5,551 bases of DNA, taken from positions 1 to 5,551 of the forward strand of contig JALUUA010000337.1 of assembly GCA_027021605.1 (NCBI GenBank), given 5' to 3'. Origin of the DNA: Candidatus Bipolaricaulota bacterium. Its GTDB lineage: Bacteria; Bipolaricaulota; Bipolaricaulia; RBG-16-55-9. Within the stretch, counting starts at the first letter, position 1. Every line of letters starts with the position of its first letter. The position numbers and the translations under genes are program-made. Below the pieces are notes generated by a model, which ran no database searches, was not told the origin of the DNA, and saw nothing but the letters and a program-made list of their open reading frames with translations. Positions 1 to 5,166 of the stretch are shown piece by piece.

Positions 1-468
1 ATTTTGCAAGAGCTGATCGGGGCCGTGCGGATGATCCGCTCCGAGATGCGGGTGCCGCCGGGCGTGCGGGCCGACGTCTTCATCCGGACGGAGCACCCCG
101 AAGTGCTCGCGCTTTGTCGAGAACATGAGCGCTTCTTTAGGGATCTGGCCCGGGTAGAAACCCTGCACGTTGGGCCGGACGTGCAGCGCCCTTCGGGGGC
201 AGCGCGCCGCGTGCTGGAGTACGCCGAGGTCTTCGTGCCCCTGGAGGGGCTGATCGACCTCGACAAGCAGCGGGATCTCCTGGTGCGCGAGCTGGAGGCC
301 GCGAAGGAGGAGCTGGAGCGGACCCGCCGCCGCTTGGACAACGAGGGCTTCCTGCAGAAGGCCCCCAAGGACGTGGTCGAGAAGGAGAAGGCCCGCGCGG
401 AGGAGCTCCGGGCCAAGATCGAGCGGATCGAGGAGAACCTCAGCCTGCTGGGGGCGGGGTCCTCCTGA
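1..468 (+). CDS. valS: Valyl-tRNA synthetase, C-terminal end (partial, 5' end outside window)
   Basis: This is the last 155 codons of an open frame that enters from the left edge and stops with TGA at 466-468. ValS charges tRNA-Val with valine in the cytoplasm. The visible part is the end of the anticodon-binding domain (start of the window: QELIGAVRMIRSEMRVPPG, a pattern typical of class Ia Val enzymes) followed by the C-terminal coiled-coil arm that contacts tRNA. The arm is rich in Glu, Arg, Lys and Leu and contains the family-typical NEGFLQKAPKDVVEKEK at roughly 350-400 nt. The catalytic HIGH and KMSKS motifs lie upstream and cannot be seen. The ending at LSLLGAGSS is normal for the family, with no sign of truncation. 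uppS follows after 29 nt, so the two may be co-transcribed. The identification rests on family knowledge of the arm and is quite secure. Confidence 0.93.
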   Translation: MLQELIGAVRMIRSEMRVPPGVRADVFIRTEHPEVLALCREHERFFRDLARVETLHVGPDVQRPSGAARRVLEYAEVFVPLEGLIDLDKQRDLLVRELEAAKEELERTRRRLDNEGFLQKAPKDVVEKEKARAEELRAKIERIEENLSLLGAGSS

Positions 469-485
469 GGGACTTTCGGTACGTT

Positions 486-491
486 AAGGGG
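486..491 (+). promoter_or_regulatory. Ribosome binding site of uppS (supports the GTG start at 498)
   Basis: AAGGGG lies 6 nt before the GTG at 498, a good Shine-Dalgarno match and spacing. A second in-frame GTG at 543 also has a G-run (about 528-532) 10 nt upstream, so the choice is favoured but not proven. Confidence 0.5.
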
Positions 492-497
492 CGAGCG

Positions 498-1322
498 GTG
501 GTCGAGAACCGAGCGCACACGCACAACGGGGGCGACGTCGGGGTGAGCCGTCCGCCGGCGCAGGCTCCGACGTGGAAGACGTGGGAGGAGCGCATCGCGC
601 TCGTCCGCGCGCGCCCCCTTCCCCGGCACGTGGCGATCATCATGGACGGCAACGGGCGCTGGGCCCGGCGGCGGGGGCTGCCCCGCACGGAGGGCCACCG
701 CCGCGGGCTGCTCACCGCCGAGCGCGTGGTGCGCTTCGCCGGGGAGGAGCTGGGGATCTCCTACCTGACGCTGTACGCCTTCTCCAAGGAGAACTGGCAG
801 CGTCCCCCCGAGGAGGTCGAGTTCCTCATCGAGCTCATGGGGGAGTTCATCCGGGAGAAGCGCAAGCTCCTAATCGAAAACGAGATCCGCCTGCGGATCT
901 TGGGCGATCTCGAGGAGCTTCCGCCTCCCCTGCGCGCGGAGGTGGAGAAGACCCTCGAACTCACCGAGCACTACGAGAAGTTTCACCTCAACATCGCGTT
1001 CAACTACGGCGGGCGGCAGGAGATCCTGCGGGCTGTCCGGCGGATCGTGGCCGATCGCTTGGAAGGACGGCTGAACGGCGAGCCCATCGATGAAAAGCTC
1101 TTTCAACGGTATCTCTACACCGCGGGCCAGCCCGACCCCGACCTGCTGATCCGCACCGGCGGCGAGGAGCGGATCAGCAACTTCTTGCTTTGGCAGATCG
1201 CCTACACGGAGCTTTGGGTGACGGAAACCCTGTGGCCGGATTTCACGCCGGAGGAGTTCTTGGCCGCCGTCGAGGAGTACCAGTGCCGCGAGCGGCGGTT
1301 CGGTCGGGTCCTGCAGCCCTAG
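498..1322 (+). CDS. uppS: Isoprenyl transferase / undecaprenyl diphosphate synthase
   Basis: UppS is a cis-prenyltransferase that adds isopentenyl units to farnesyl diphosphate to make undecaprenyl diphosphate, the lipid carrier for peptidoglycan and other surface polymers. It acts at the cytoplasmic face of the membrane. With the GTG at 498 the protein has 274 residues. The family signature HVAIIMDGNGRWARR begins at residue 44; Asp50 is the expected Mg2+/pyrophosphate-binding residue. TLYAFSKENWQRP and FNYGGRQEI follow, then RTGGEERISNFLLWQ from residue 219, with Glu223 as the second metal ligand, then LWPDF and a terminal RERRFG. All catalytic blocks are intact. The roughly 43 residues before the signature are more than in E. 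coli (about 18), and the first 15 are polar and Gly/His-rich, so a start at GTG 543 (259 residues) is possible. The gene sits between valS and cdsA; uppS-cdsA is a common bacterial order. Confidence 0.97.
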   Translation: MVENRAHTHNGGDVGVSRPPAQAPTWKTWEERIALVRARPLPRHVAIIMDGNGRWARRRGLPRTEGHRRGLLTAERVVRFAGEELGISYLTLYAFSKENWQRPPEEVEFLIELMGEFIREKRKLLIENEIRLRILGDLEELPPPLRAEVEKTLELTEHYEKFHLNIAFNYGGRQEILRAVRRIVADRLEGRLNGEPIDEKLFQRYLYTAGQPDPDLLIRTGGEERISNFLLWQIAYTELWVTETLWPDFTPEEFLAAVEEYQCRERRFGRVLQP

Positions 1323-1336
1323 CATAGCATAACGCG

Positions 1337-2173
1337 ATGTCTCCCCTCCTTCGACGAGCGCTCACGGTAATCGTGGGCATCCCCTGGGTGCTGGGCTGGC
1401 TGTGGGTCTCGTCTTACTATGAGCGCCCCGAGCTCGTCGTCCTGCTCCTGGGGGGCGTCGCGGGGATCGCGGCCTGGGAGTACGCTCAGCTGCTCTTGAA
1501 GATGGGGCTGGCCGTCCATCCCCCTGGGTTCGTCGGGGTGAGCGTCCTTCTGGTGGCGGCCACAGGGCTCGTGGCCGATCGGGCTTTAGAGTTCTTGGGG
1601 TTGACGATTCTGGTGCTCCTCTCGCGGGCGGTGATCCGCCCCGGAGGGGACCTCGCGGAAAGCCTTCGGGCCGCGGCGGGGGAGGTGCTGGGGCTCGTGT
1701 ACATCCCCTTTCTGCTGCAGTTCTTCTACCCGCTGTTCGGGGACGAGCGGGGCTTTGCGCGCGCGGTGGGGCTGTTGGCCCTGGTGTGGGCGTACGACAC
1801 GGGGGCTTATCTCGTGGGCTCCCGCTGGGGGCGGCACAAGCTCGCCCCCCGGCTGAGCCCCGGCAAGACCTGGGAGGGCGTCCTGGGGGGATTGCTGCTG
1901 GCGTTCTTGGCGGCCCTTGGGGTCGTAGGGGTTGGGAAGATGGTGCCGGAGCTTTCAGGAATTGCCATGATGGGCCACGCTCTGGGGCTTTCGCTGGCGG
2001 TGAGCACAGCGGCTCAGCTGGGGGACCTCTTCGAGTCGCTGCTCAAGCGGGCGGCGGGCGTCAAGGATGCGGGGGGGCTCTTCCCCGGCCACGGCGGGAT
2101 GCTCGACCGCATCGACGCCCTGCTCTTCGCGCTGCCGGTCTTCTACGTTTACCTGCGCTTCCTCCTCGGGTAG
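1337..2173 (+). CDS. cdsA: Phosphatidate cytidylyltransferase (CDP-diacylglycerol synthase)
   Basis: CdsA is an integral membrane enzyme that converts phosphatidic acid and CTP to CDP-diacylglycerol and pyrophosphate, the branch point for anionic phospholipids and phosphatidylethanolamine. The 278-residue protein has usual length, with a series of hydrophobic segments from residue 5 onward. SPGKTWEG lies at 174-181, and the full CDP-cytidylyltransferase signature spans about 234-260: SLLKR, then VKDAGGLFPGHGG, then LDRID, all fixed positions matching. The ATG at 1337 places the N-terminus (MSPLLRRALTVIVGIP) where the family normally starts. It lies 14 nt after the uppS stop but has no recognisable Shine-Dalgarno sequence; the short gap is AT-rich and contains TAGCAT 6 nt before the ATG (see findings). 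It supplies the substrate of the next gene product, PgsA. Confidence 0.97.
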   Translation: MSPLLRRALTVIVGIPWVLGWLWVSSYYERPELVVLLLGGVAGIAAWEYAQLLLKMGLAVHPPGFVGVSVLLVAATGLVADRALEFLGLTILVLLSRAVIRPGGDLAESLRAAAGEVLGLVYIPFLLQFFYPLFGDERGFARAVGLLALVWAYDTGAYLVGSRWGRHKLAPRLSPGKTWEGVLGGLLLAFLAALGVVGVGKMVPELSGIAMMGHALGLSLAVSTAAQLGDLFESLLKRAAGVKDAGGLFPGHGGMLDRIDALLFALPVFYVYLRFLLG

Positions 2174-2273
2174 CGCGACCGCCCGTGGACCCGTGAGCCC
2201 GTGAGGGGGAGGGCCGATCCCCCACGGGGGGAATGCCGAGCTAGCCGAAAAGCCGGAAGGCCGGAAGGAAGGA
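2174..2273. repeat. Intergenic segment with two period-8 tandem arrays and a GC-rich dyad
   Basis: The gap between cdsA and pgsA holds three structures. At 2182-2205 there are three tandem 8-mers: CCCGTGGA, CCCGTGAG, CCCGTGAG. At about 2201-2225 GTGAGGGGGA and TCCCCCAC can pair as an imperfect stem around a short loop, followed by another G-run, but with no T-tract, so it is not a standard intrinsic terminator. At 2243-2266 there is a second array of three related 8-mers: AGCCGAAA, AGCCGGAA, GGCCGGAA. Nothing here looks coding: an in-frame extension of pgsA back to the GTG at 2201 would run through the dyad and the second array and gives Arg/Pro/Gly-rich sequence unlike the family. Function is unknown. 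Confidence 0.6.
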
Positions 2274-2303
2274 TTGACCCCCCTTCCCCGCTCCGAGTAA
2301 GAT
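2274..2303 (+). promoter_or_regulatory. Predicted promoter of pgsA, near-leaderless
   Basis: TTGACC at 2274-2279 matches 5 of 6 consensus -35 bases. TAAGAT at 2298-2303 matches 4 of 6 for the -10, including the conserved TA and final T. The spacer is 18 nt. Transcription would be expected to start about 7 nt after the -10, at about 2309-2311, just before the ATG at 2312. No Shine-Dalgarno sequence is present before that ATG, consistent with a leaderless or nearly leaderless message. This is prediction from sequence only. Confidence 0.5.
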
Positions 2304-2311
2304 ACGGTGCC

Positions 2312-2920
2312 ATGCGGATCACGCTCGCCACCGGCATCACCCTGGCGCGGTTGGCGCTGCTGCCCCTCACCCTTTACCTGCTGTATCGGGGGGATCGCGG
2401 AACGGCTTTTGCGCTTCTTCTGCTGATCCTGCTGGGGGACCTCGCGGACGGGGCGCTCGCCCGCCGGCGGCGGGAGGTGACCGCCTTCGGCAAGGCCCTC
2501 GACCCCGTGGTGGACAAGCTCGTGTTTTTGGGCATCTTCGCCGTTCTCGCCGCCAAGGGGGAGCTCTCCCCCTGGGCCCTTGGGCTCCTCGCTGCCATCC
2601 AGCTGGCCATCCTCGTCGGGGGGATCGTGTGGCTCCGGCAGGGATGGGAGCCCCCGGCCGCCCGCCCCCTGGGCAAGGCGGCGTCGCTCGTGCTCTCCGT
2701 GGGCCTGATCGCGGCCTTCGCGCAGCTCCCCCTCGCGGAGTGGGGGGTGTACGCGGGCATCGCCCTGGGGTACCTCGCCGGTCTGGACTACCTGCGCGTC
2801 TTGATCCGCTCGCTCCGGGCGGGCGAGCCCCTTACGGACGCCCCGGCTCCGACCCCCGCTCCGGAGGCGGCTCGGGAAGATCCCCGTACGCCCGGAATTC
2901 CGGCGGGGGAGGAGCGATGA
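2312..2920 (+). CDS. pgsA: CDP-alcohol phosphatidyltransferase, probably phosphatidylglycerophosphate synthase
   Basis: This membrane enzyme family transfers a phosphatidyl group from CDP-diacylglycerol to an alcohol; PgsA uses glycerol-3-phosphate to make phosphatidylglycerol phosphate. From the ATG at 2312 the protein has 202 residues. The family motif DxxDGxxARx8GxxxDxxxD is complete: Asp43, Asp46, Gly47, Ala50-Arg51, Gly60, Asp64 and Asp68, the Asp residues binding the metal. Hydrophobic segments lie at about 9-25, 31-42, 70-83, 90-108 and 130-155. The start MRITLATGITLARL resembles other PgsA N-termini, whereas extending upstream to GTG 2201 adds 37 unlikely residues. The last 30 residues are Pro/Ala-rich and hydrophilic, beyond the membrane domain, and their DNA overlaps the 3' end of rluD. 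Substrate is inferred: other members make phosphatidylserine, phosphatidylinositol or cardiolipin, but position after cdsA and overall pattern favour PgsA. Confidence 0.85.
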   Translation: MRITLATGITLARLALLPLTLYLLYRGDRGTAFALLLLILLGDLADGALARRRREVTAFGKALDPVVDKLVFLGIFAVLAAKGELSPWALGLLAAIQLAILVGGIVWLRQGWEPPAARPLGKAASLVLSVGLIAAFAQLPLAEWGVYAGIALGYLAGLDYLRVLIRSLRAGEPLTDAPAPTPAPEAAREDPRTPGIPAGEER

Positions 2921-3842
2921 TCCGCAACCGCTCCCCCGTTCGGGGATGGGTCAGCGCAAGCTGCCAGGCGTGGAGCATCAGCCTTTTGGGTAAGTCGAGG
3001 AAGGAACGCTTCGGCCCGTAGACGGGATCGCCCACGAGGGGGTGGCCGATCGCCCGGAGGTGCACCCGGATCTGGTGCGTGCGCCCCGTGTGGGGACGGA
3101 CCTCCAAGAGCGTTAATCCTTCTCCGCCCGTGTCCCGACCCTTGCCGATCCCCTCCGGGGGCGGGAGGCGCTTTAGGACCCGAAACCGGGTGAGGGCCGG
3201 CTGCCCGCCCCGGGCCTGGGGGCGGACCCCCATCCGCAGGGGGTGATGGGGATCGCGGCCCAGGGGAGCCTCGACGATCCCTTCGTCCGCCTCGAGGAGC
3301 CCGTGCACCAGCGCCAGGTACACCTTCTCGACGCTTCGCTCCTTGAACTGCTTGATGAGGTCGTAGTAGGCCCGGTCCGTCTTGGCGAAGACGATGACGC
3401 CGCTGGTGTCCTTGTCGAGCCGGTGGACGACCCCGGGGCGCTCGGCGCCCGCGGCCGTCGCGAGCCGCCGTCCCCCGTGGAGGAGCCCCTGCACGAGCGT
3501 CCCGTGGGCGTGCCCCGCCGCCGGGTAGACGACCCTCCCCGAGGGCTTGTTGACGGCCACCAGATCCTCGTCTTCATAGAGGATCTCCAGCGGGATCTCC
3601 TCGGGCGCTACGGCGGGGCTCCCCGCGGCGGGGAGGTCGACCTCGACGCGCATCCCGGGCGCAAGGGGCGCGCTCGGCTTCGTGACGGTCCGGCCGTCGA
3701 GCCGAACACGTCCCTCCCGGATGAGCCTCTGGACCCGTACGCGGGAGAGCTCGGGGAGCTTCCGGCTCAGCCAGCGGTCCAAGCGCCCTCCGGAGGCGTC
3801 GGCCTCCACAAGCGCTTCCCAAAGGCCCTTCTCGGCTTTCAA
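2832..3842 (-). CDS. rluD: RluD-family 23S rRNA pseudouridine synthase
   Basis: This enzyme family isomerises specific uridines to pseudouridine in 23S rRNA; RluD acts on helix 69 during large-subunit maturation. With the TTG at 3842 the protein has 336 residues. An S4 RNA-binding domain covers about 18-65 (GGRLDRWLSRKLPELS onward). The catalytic motif HRLDKDTSG is at 140-148 with Asp143 as nucleophile, GRTHQIRVH at 253-261 and HPLVGDPVYG at 267-276. A Gly/Pro-rich insertion of about 18 residues precedes GRTHQIRVH. The frame stays open to a TTG at 3911 with an ATG at 3884, but these lie inside the upstream protease gene. TTG 3842 gives an N-terminus of the length usual before the S4 domain and has AAAGAGGG 9 nt upstream; it follows the protease stop by 4 nt. 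GTG 3806 is another option. Its stop (2832-2834) lies inside pgsA. RluA and RluC are close relatives, so the exact target is inferred. Confidence 0.92.
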   Translation of the reverse strand: MKAEKGLWEALVEADASGGRLDRWLSRKLPELSRVRVQRLIREGRVRLDGRTVTKPSAPLAPGMRVEVDLPAAGSPAVAPEEIPLEILYEDEDLVAVNKPSGRVVYPAAGHAHGTLVQGLLHGGRRLATAAGAERPGVVHRLDKDTSGVIVFAKTDRAYYDLIKQFKERSVEKVYLALVHGLLEADEGIVEAPLGRDPHHPLRMGVRPQARGGQPALTRFRVLKRLPPPEGIGKGRDTGGEGLTLLEVRPHTGRTHQIRVHLRAIGHPLVGDPVYGPKRSFLDLPKRLMLHAWQLALTHPRTGERLRIIAPPPPEFRAYGDLPEPPPERGSEPGRP

Positions 3843-3846
3843 CGCT

Positions 3847-4221
3847 TCAGACCCTCTTTCGCTCCAAGATGACCCGATCCTCATCGAGATCCATAAAGAG
3901 GGTAACTCCAAAGAGCATCTCCGTGCCCATTAGGCCCTCCTCGGACCCGGTGGCCACGACTTGGACGGTGCGTTCCTCTCCAAACCAACGGATCTTTCCG
4001 CTGTAGAGGGTCGTCTCCACCACGGAGCCGTCGGCCAGTTCCGCCTCCGACTCCATGCTGTAGCGGAACCCGAGTTCCTCCAGCAGGGCCTTGGGGAGCA
4101 TGAACTCCCCGTTGAACCCGGTGTCAACCACAACGGAGATGACCCTCTGCTGGGCCTCTCCCAGGAATAGGACCTCGAGTCGCGGGGAAAGGTGCTCGTC
4201 GAAGAAGCCCTCGAGCTTCAT
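3847..4221 (-). CDS. Retropepsin-like (clan AA) aspartic protease, small single-domain
   Basis: The 124-residue protein looks like the bacterial and archaeal clan AA aspartic protease family characterised by a DTGF motif. It has VVVDTGFNGEFMLP at about 30-43 with catalytic Asp33, then ELADGSVVETTLYSGKIRW, a pattern seen in the flap region, and near the end EEGLMGTEMLFG followed by MDLDEDRVILE, corresponding to the second hydrophobic glycine block and last strand. A single DTG means that activity would require a homodimer, as in retroviral proteases. There is no signal peptide or membrane segment, so it should be cytoplasmic. The natural substrate is unknown; self-processing or cleavage of a partner is possible but not shown. 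ATG 4221 has AGGAG only 3 nt upstream, a tight spacing. The gene lies 13 nt after the small upstream gene and 4 nt before rluD. Local GC (about 60% across 3841-4200 by hand count) is lower than rluD. Confidence 0.85.
   Translation of the reverse strand: MKLEGFFDEHLSPRLEVLFLGEAQQRVISVVVDTGFNGEFMLPKALLEELGFRYSMESEAELADGSVVETTLYSGKIRWFGEERTVQVVATGSEEGLMGTEMLFGVTLFMDLDEDRVILERKRV
3852..3859 (-). promoter_or_regulatory. Ribosome binding site favouring the TTG 3842 start of rluD
   Basis: On the minus strand AAAGAGGG lies 9 nt before TTG 3842, inside the last codons of the protease gene. With only 4 nt between that gene's TGA and the TTG, translational coupling is likely. Confidence 0.45.
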
Positions 4222-4234
4222 GGGCTCCTGCTCG

Positions 4235-4486
4235 CTAGAGAGACGTGCGGTGCTTGAAGCTTAGGGCGGCTCGATGCCCTACCCGCACGAGGTAGAACCG
4301 CTTATCCGGGTGCTCGCGGATCGCTTTCTCGTACGCCTCCGACATCGTGCGCCCGAGGTAGTAGTCCCCGGATTCCGGTTCGATCGCCACGTACTCGCCG
4401 TGGTGCTCGGGCTCGAGGATCGCCCGGAGCTTCCTCTCGTAGATCTCCCTGCCCTTCTTCCGCAGGTGTCCGTTCCCTTCCCTCAT
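4235..4486 (-). CDS. Small conserved-looking protein of unknown function (83 aa), paired with the retropepsin-like protease
   Basis: I do not recognise a named function. The protein is soluble and charged: a basic N-terminus (residues 7-21), then ILEPEHHGEYVAIEPESGDY at 23-42, a predicted helix around MSEAYEKAIREHP (48-60), and a final strand FYLVRVGHRA (64-73). The order of a GEYVAIEPESGDYYLG block, a helix, and a YLVRVGH strand resembles small proteins I recall being encoded beside clan AA proteases in other bacteria, but that memory is unverified. Coding is supported by a clear ribosome binding site, AGGGGGAG at 4500-4493, 6 nt before ATG 4486, by a promoter upstream, and by placement 13 nt before the protease gene in the same direction. 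It could be a partner, inhibitor or substrate of the protease, or an antitoxin-like protein; nothing in the sequence decides between these. Confidence 0.72.
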   Translation of the reverse strand: MREGNGHLRKKGREIYERKLRAILEPEHHGEYVAIEPESGDYYLGRTMSEAYEKAIREHPDKRFYLVRVGHRAALSFKHRTSL

Positions 4487-4513
4487 CGTGGGCTCCCCCT
4501 TATGTTCCCCGTT

Positions 4514-4542
4514 ATGATACCCCCCGTCGCCTCCTCGGCCAA
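4514..4542 (-). promoter_or_regulatory. Predicted promoter for the small protein-protease-rluD operon
   Basis: On the minus strand TTGGCC (4542-4537, 4 of 6 to the -35 consensus) and TATCAT (4519-4514, 5 of 6 to the -10) are separated by 17 nt. Transcription would start near 4507, giving a leader of about 20 nt that includes the ribosome binding site AGGGGGAG at 4500-4493. No other convincing promoter is seen before the protease or rluD, so all three genes probably depend on this one. Confidence 0.5.
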
Positions 4543-4551
4543 CGCGCCTTG

Positions 4552-4572
4552 GCCTCTCCGGCTCCCGGAGGC
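4552..4572. promoter_or_regulatory. GC-rich inverted repeat between divergent promoters (possible operator)
   Basis: CTCCGG at 4556-4561 and CCGGAG at 4565-4570 form a perfect 6-bp inverted repeat with a 3-nt spacer, and GCCTC (4552-4556) with GAGGC (4568-4572) gives an overlapping alternative dyad. It lies between the -35 boxes of the leftward and rightward promoters, where a regulator could touch both. In such GC-rich DNA a dyad of this size can occur by chance, so the role is only a suggestion. Confidence 0.25.
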
Positions 4573-4592
4573 AGCGCGGCGCGCTTTCTGCA

Positions 4593-4620
4593 TTGATCTT
4601 GAGGGGATTTGGAGTATAAT
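4593..4620 (+). promoter_or_regulatory. Predicted promoter of the rimP-nusA operon
   Basis: TTGATC at 4593-4598 (4 of 6) and a perfect TATAAT at 4615-4620 are separated by 16 nt. TATAAT is striking in such GC-rich DNA. The start would be near 4627, leaving a leader of about 39 nt that contains the rimP ribosome binding site. The box also argues against starting rimP at the in-frame TTG at 4609, which would lie inside the promoter. Confidence 0.7.
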
Positions 4621-4650
4621 GACCCCCGAGGAGGCGCCGGGTTGCGCCGC

Positions 4651-4658
4651 GAAAGGGG
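4651..4658 (+). promoter_or_regulatory. Ribosome binding site of rimP (decides the ATG at 4666)
   Basis: GAAAGGGG ends 7 nt before ATG 4666, the expected spacing, and supports this start over the in-frame TTG at 4609 that overlaps the promoter. Confidence 0.6.
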
Positions 4659-4665
4659 CACGGAC

Positions 4666-5136
4666 ATGAACACGGGCATTCGGAGCGAACGGGAGCGGCT
4701 GGTGACGATCGCCGAGGAGGTGGCCCGCGCCGCCGGGGTCGAACTTTACTGGCTCGAGTACAAGAAGGCCCCCGGCCGCTGGTTGCTTCAGGTGTACATC
4801 GACAAGGCCGGCGGCGTCACCCTCGACGACTGCGCGCGGGTCAGCCGCGCCCTCGAGGAGCCCTTCGACGCCCACATCCCCCACAGCTACCTCCTGGAGG
4901 TCTCCTCGCCGGGGGTGGACCGGCCCCTGTTTACGGAGAAGCACTTCCAGGGGGCCGTCGGGGAGCGGGTGCGCGTGAAGCTCTACGGCCCCCTCCAAGG
5001 GCAGCGCGTCTGGGAGGGGGAACTCCTAAGCTGCCACGACGGCCTCCTCGAGCTGGAGACCCCGCAGGGGCCCGTGGAGATCCCGCTGGAGGGCGTCGCC
5101 TCGGCGCGCGTCTCCCCGGAGTACGAGTCCCCCTAG
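4666..5136 (+). CDS. rimP: Ribosome maturation factor RimP
   Basis: RimP binds the small ribosomal subunit and assists late 30S maturation in the cytoplasm. The 156-residue protein matches the family's usual length. The N-terminal alpha/beta domain contains GVELYWLEYKK (24-34), a strand WLLQVYIDK, the helix TLDDCARVSRALEE (52-65), and the hallmark LEVSSPGVDRPL at 77-88. A C-terminal SH3-like barrel follows from about 95 (GERVRVKLYGPLQG, then a terminal EIPLEGVASARVSPEY). All family landmarks are present and intact. It is the first gene behind a strong predicted promoter, and nusA follows after 30 nt. The rimP-nusA pairing is one of the most conserved gene orders in bacteria and links ribosome assembly with transcription elongation. 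Confidence 0.97.
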   Translation: MNTGIRSERERLVTIAEEVARAAGVELYWLEYKKAPGRWLLQVYIDKAGGVTLDDCARVSRALEEPFDAHIPHSYLLEVSSPGVDRPLFTEKHFQGAVGERVRVKLYGPLQGQRVWEGELLSCHDGLLELETPQGPVEIPLEGVASARVSPEYESP

Positions 5137-5166
5137 CCAGTCCCGATCAAAGGAGCTTGAACGCGG

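Noticed and set aside
870..1325. 151-codon open frame on the - strand opposite uppS
   Set aside because: The + strand encodes intact UppS motifs; the antisense product has no known pattern.
2201..2231. Hairpin after cdsA as an intrinsic terminator
   Set aside because: The stem is imperfect and is followed by a G-run and mixed bases, with no T-tract on the + strand.
2201..2311. 37-codon upstream extension of pgsA to GTG 2201
   Set aside because: It would translate the dyad and second repeat array into Arg/Pro/Gly-rich sequence and place the promoter inside the gene; ATG 2312 fits the family N-terminus.
3243..3872. 209-codon open frame on the + strand opposite rluD
   Set aside because: It is antisense to a clearly conserved pseudouridine synthase, its translation shows no family motif, and long antisense frames are expected in GC-rich genes.
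3843..3911. Longer rluD starting at TTG 3911 or ATG 3884
   Set aside because: These would overlap the protease gene by 65 or 38 bp and add residues not usual before the S4 domain; TTG 3842 has better spacing from a ribosome site.
4483..4998. 171-codon open frame on the - strand opposite rimP and the promoter region
   Set aside because: It is a shadow of rimP, runs through both predicted promoters, and has no recognisable domain.
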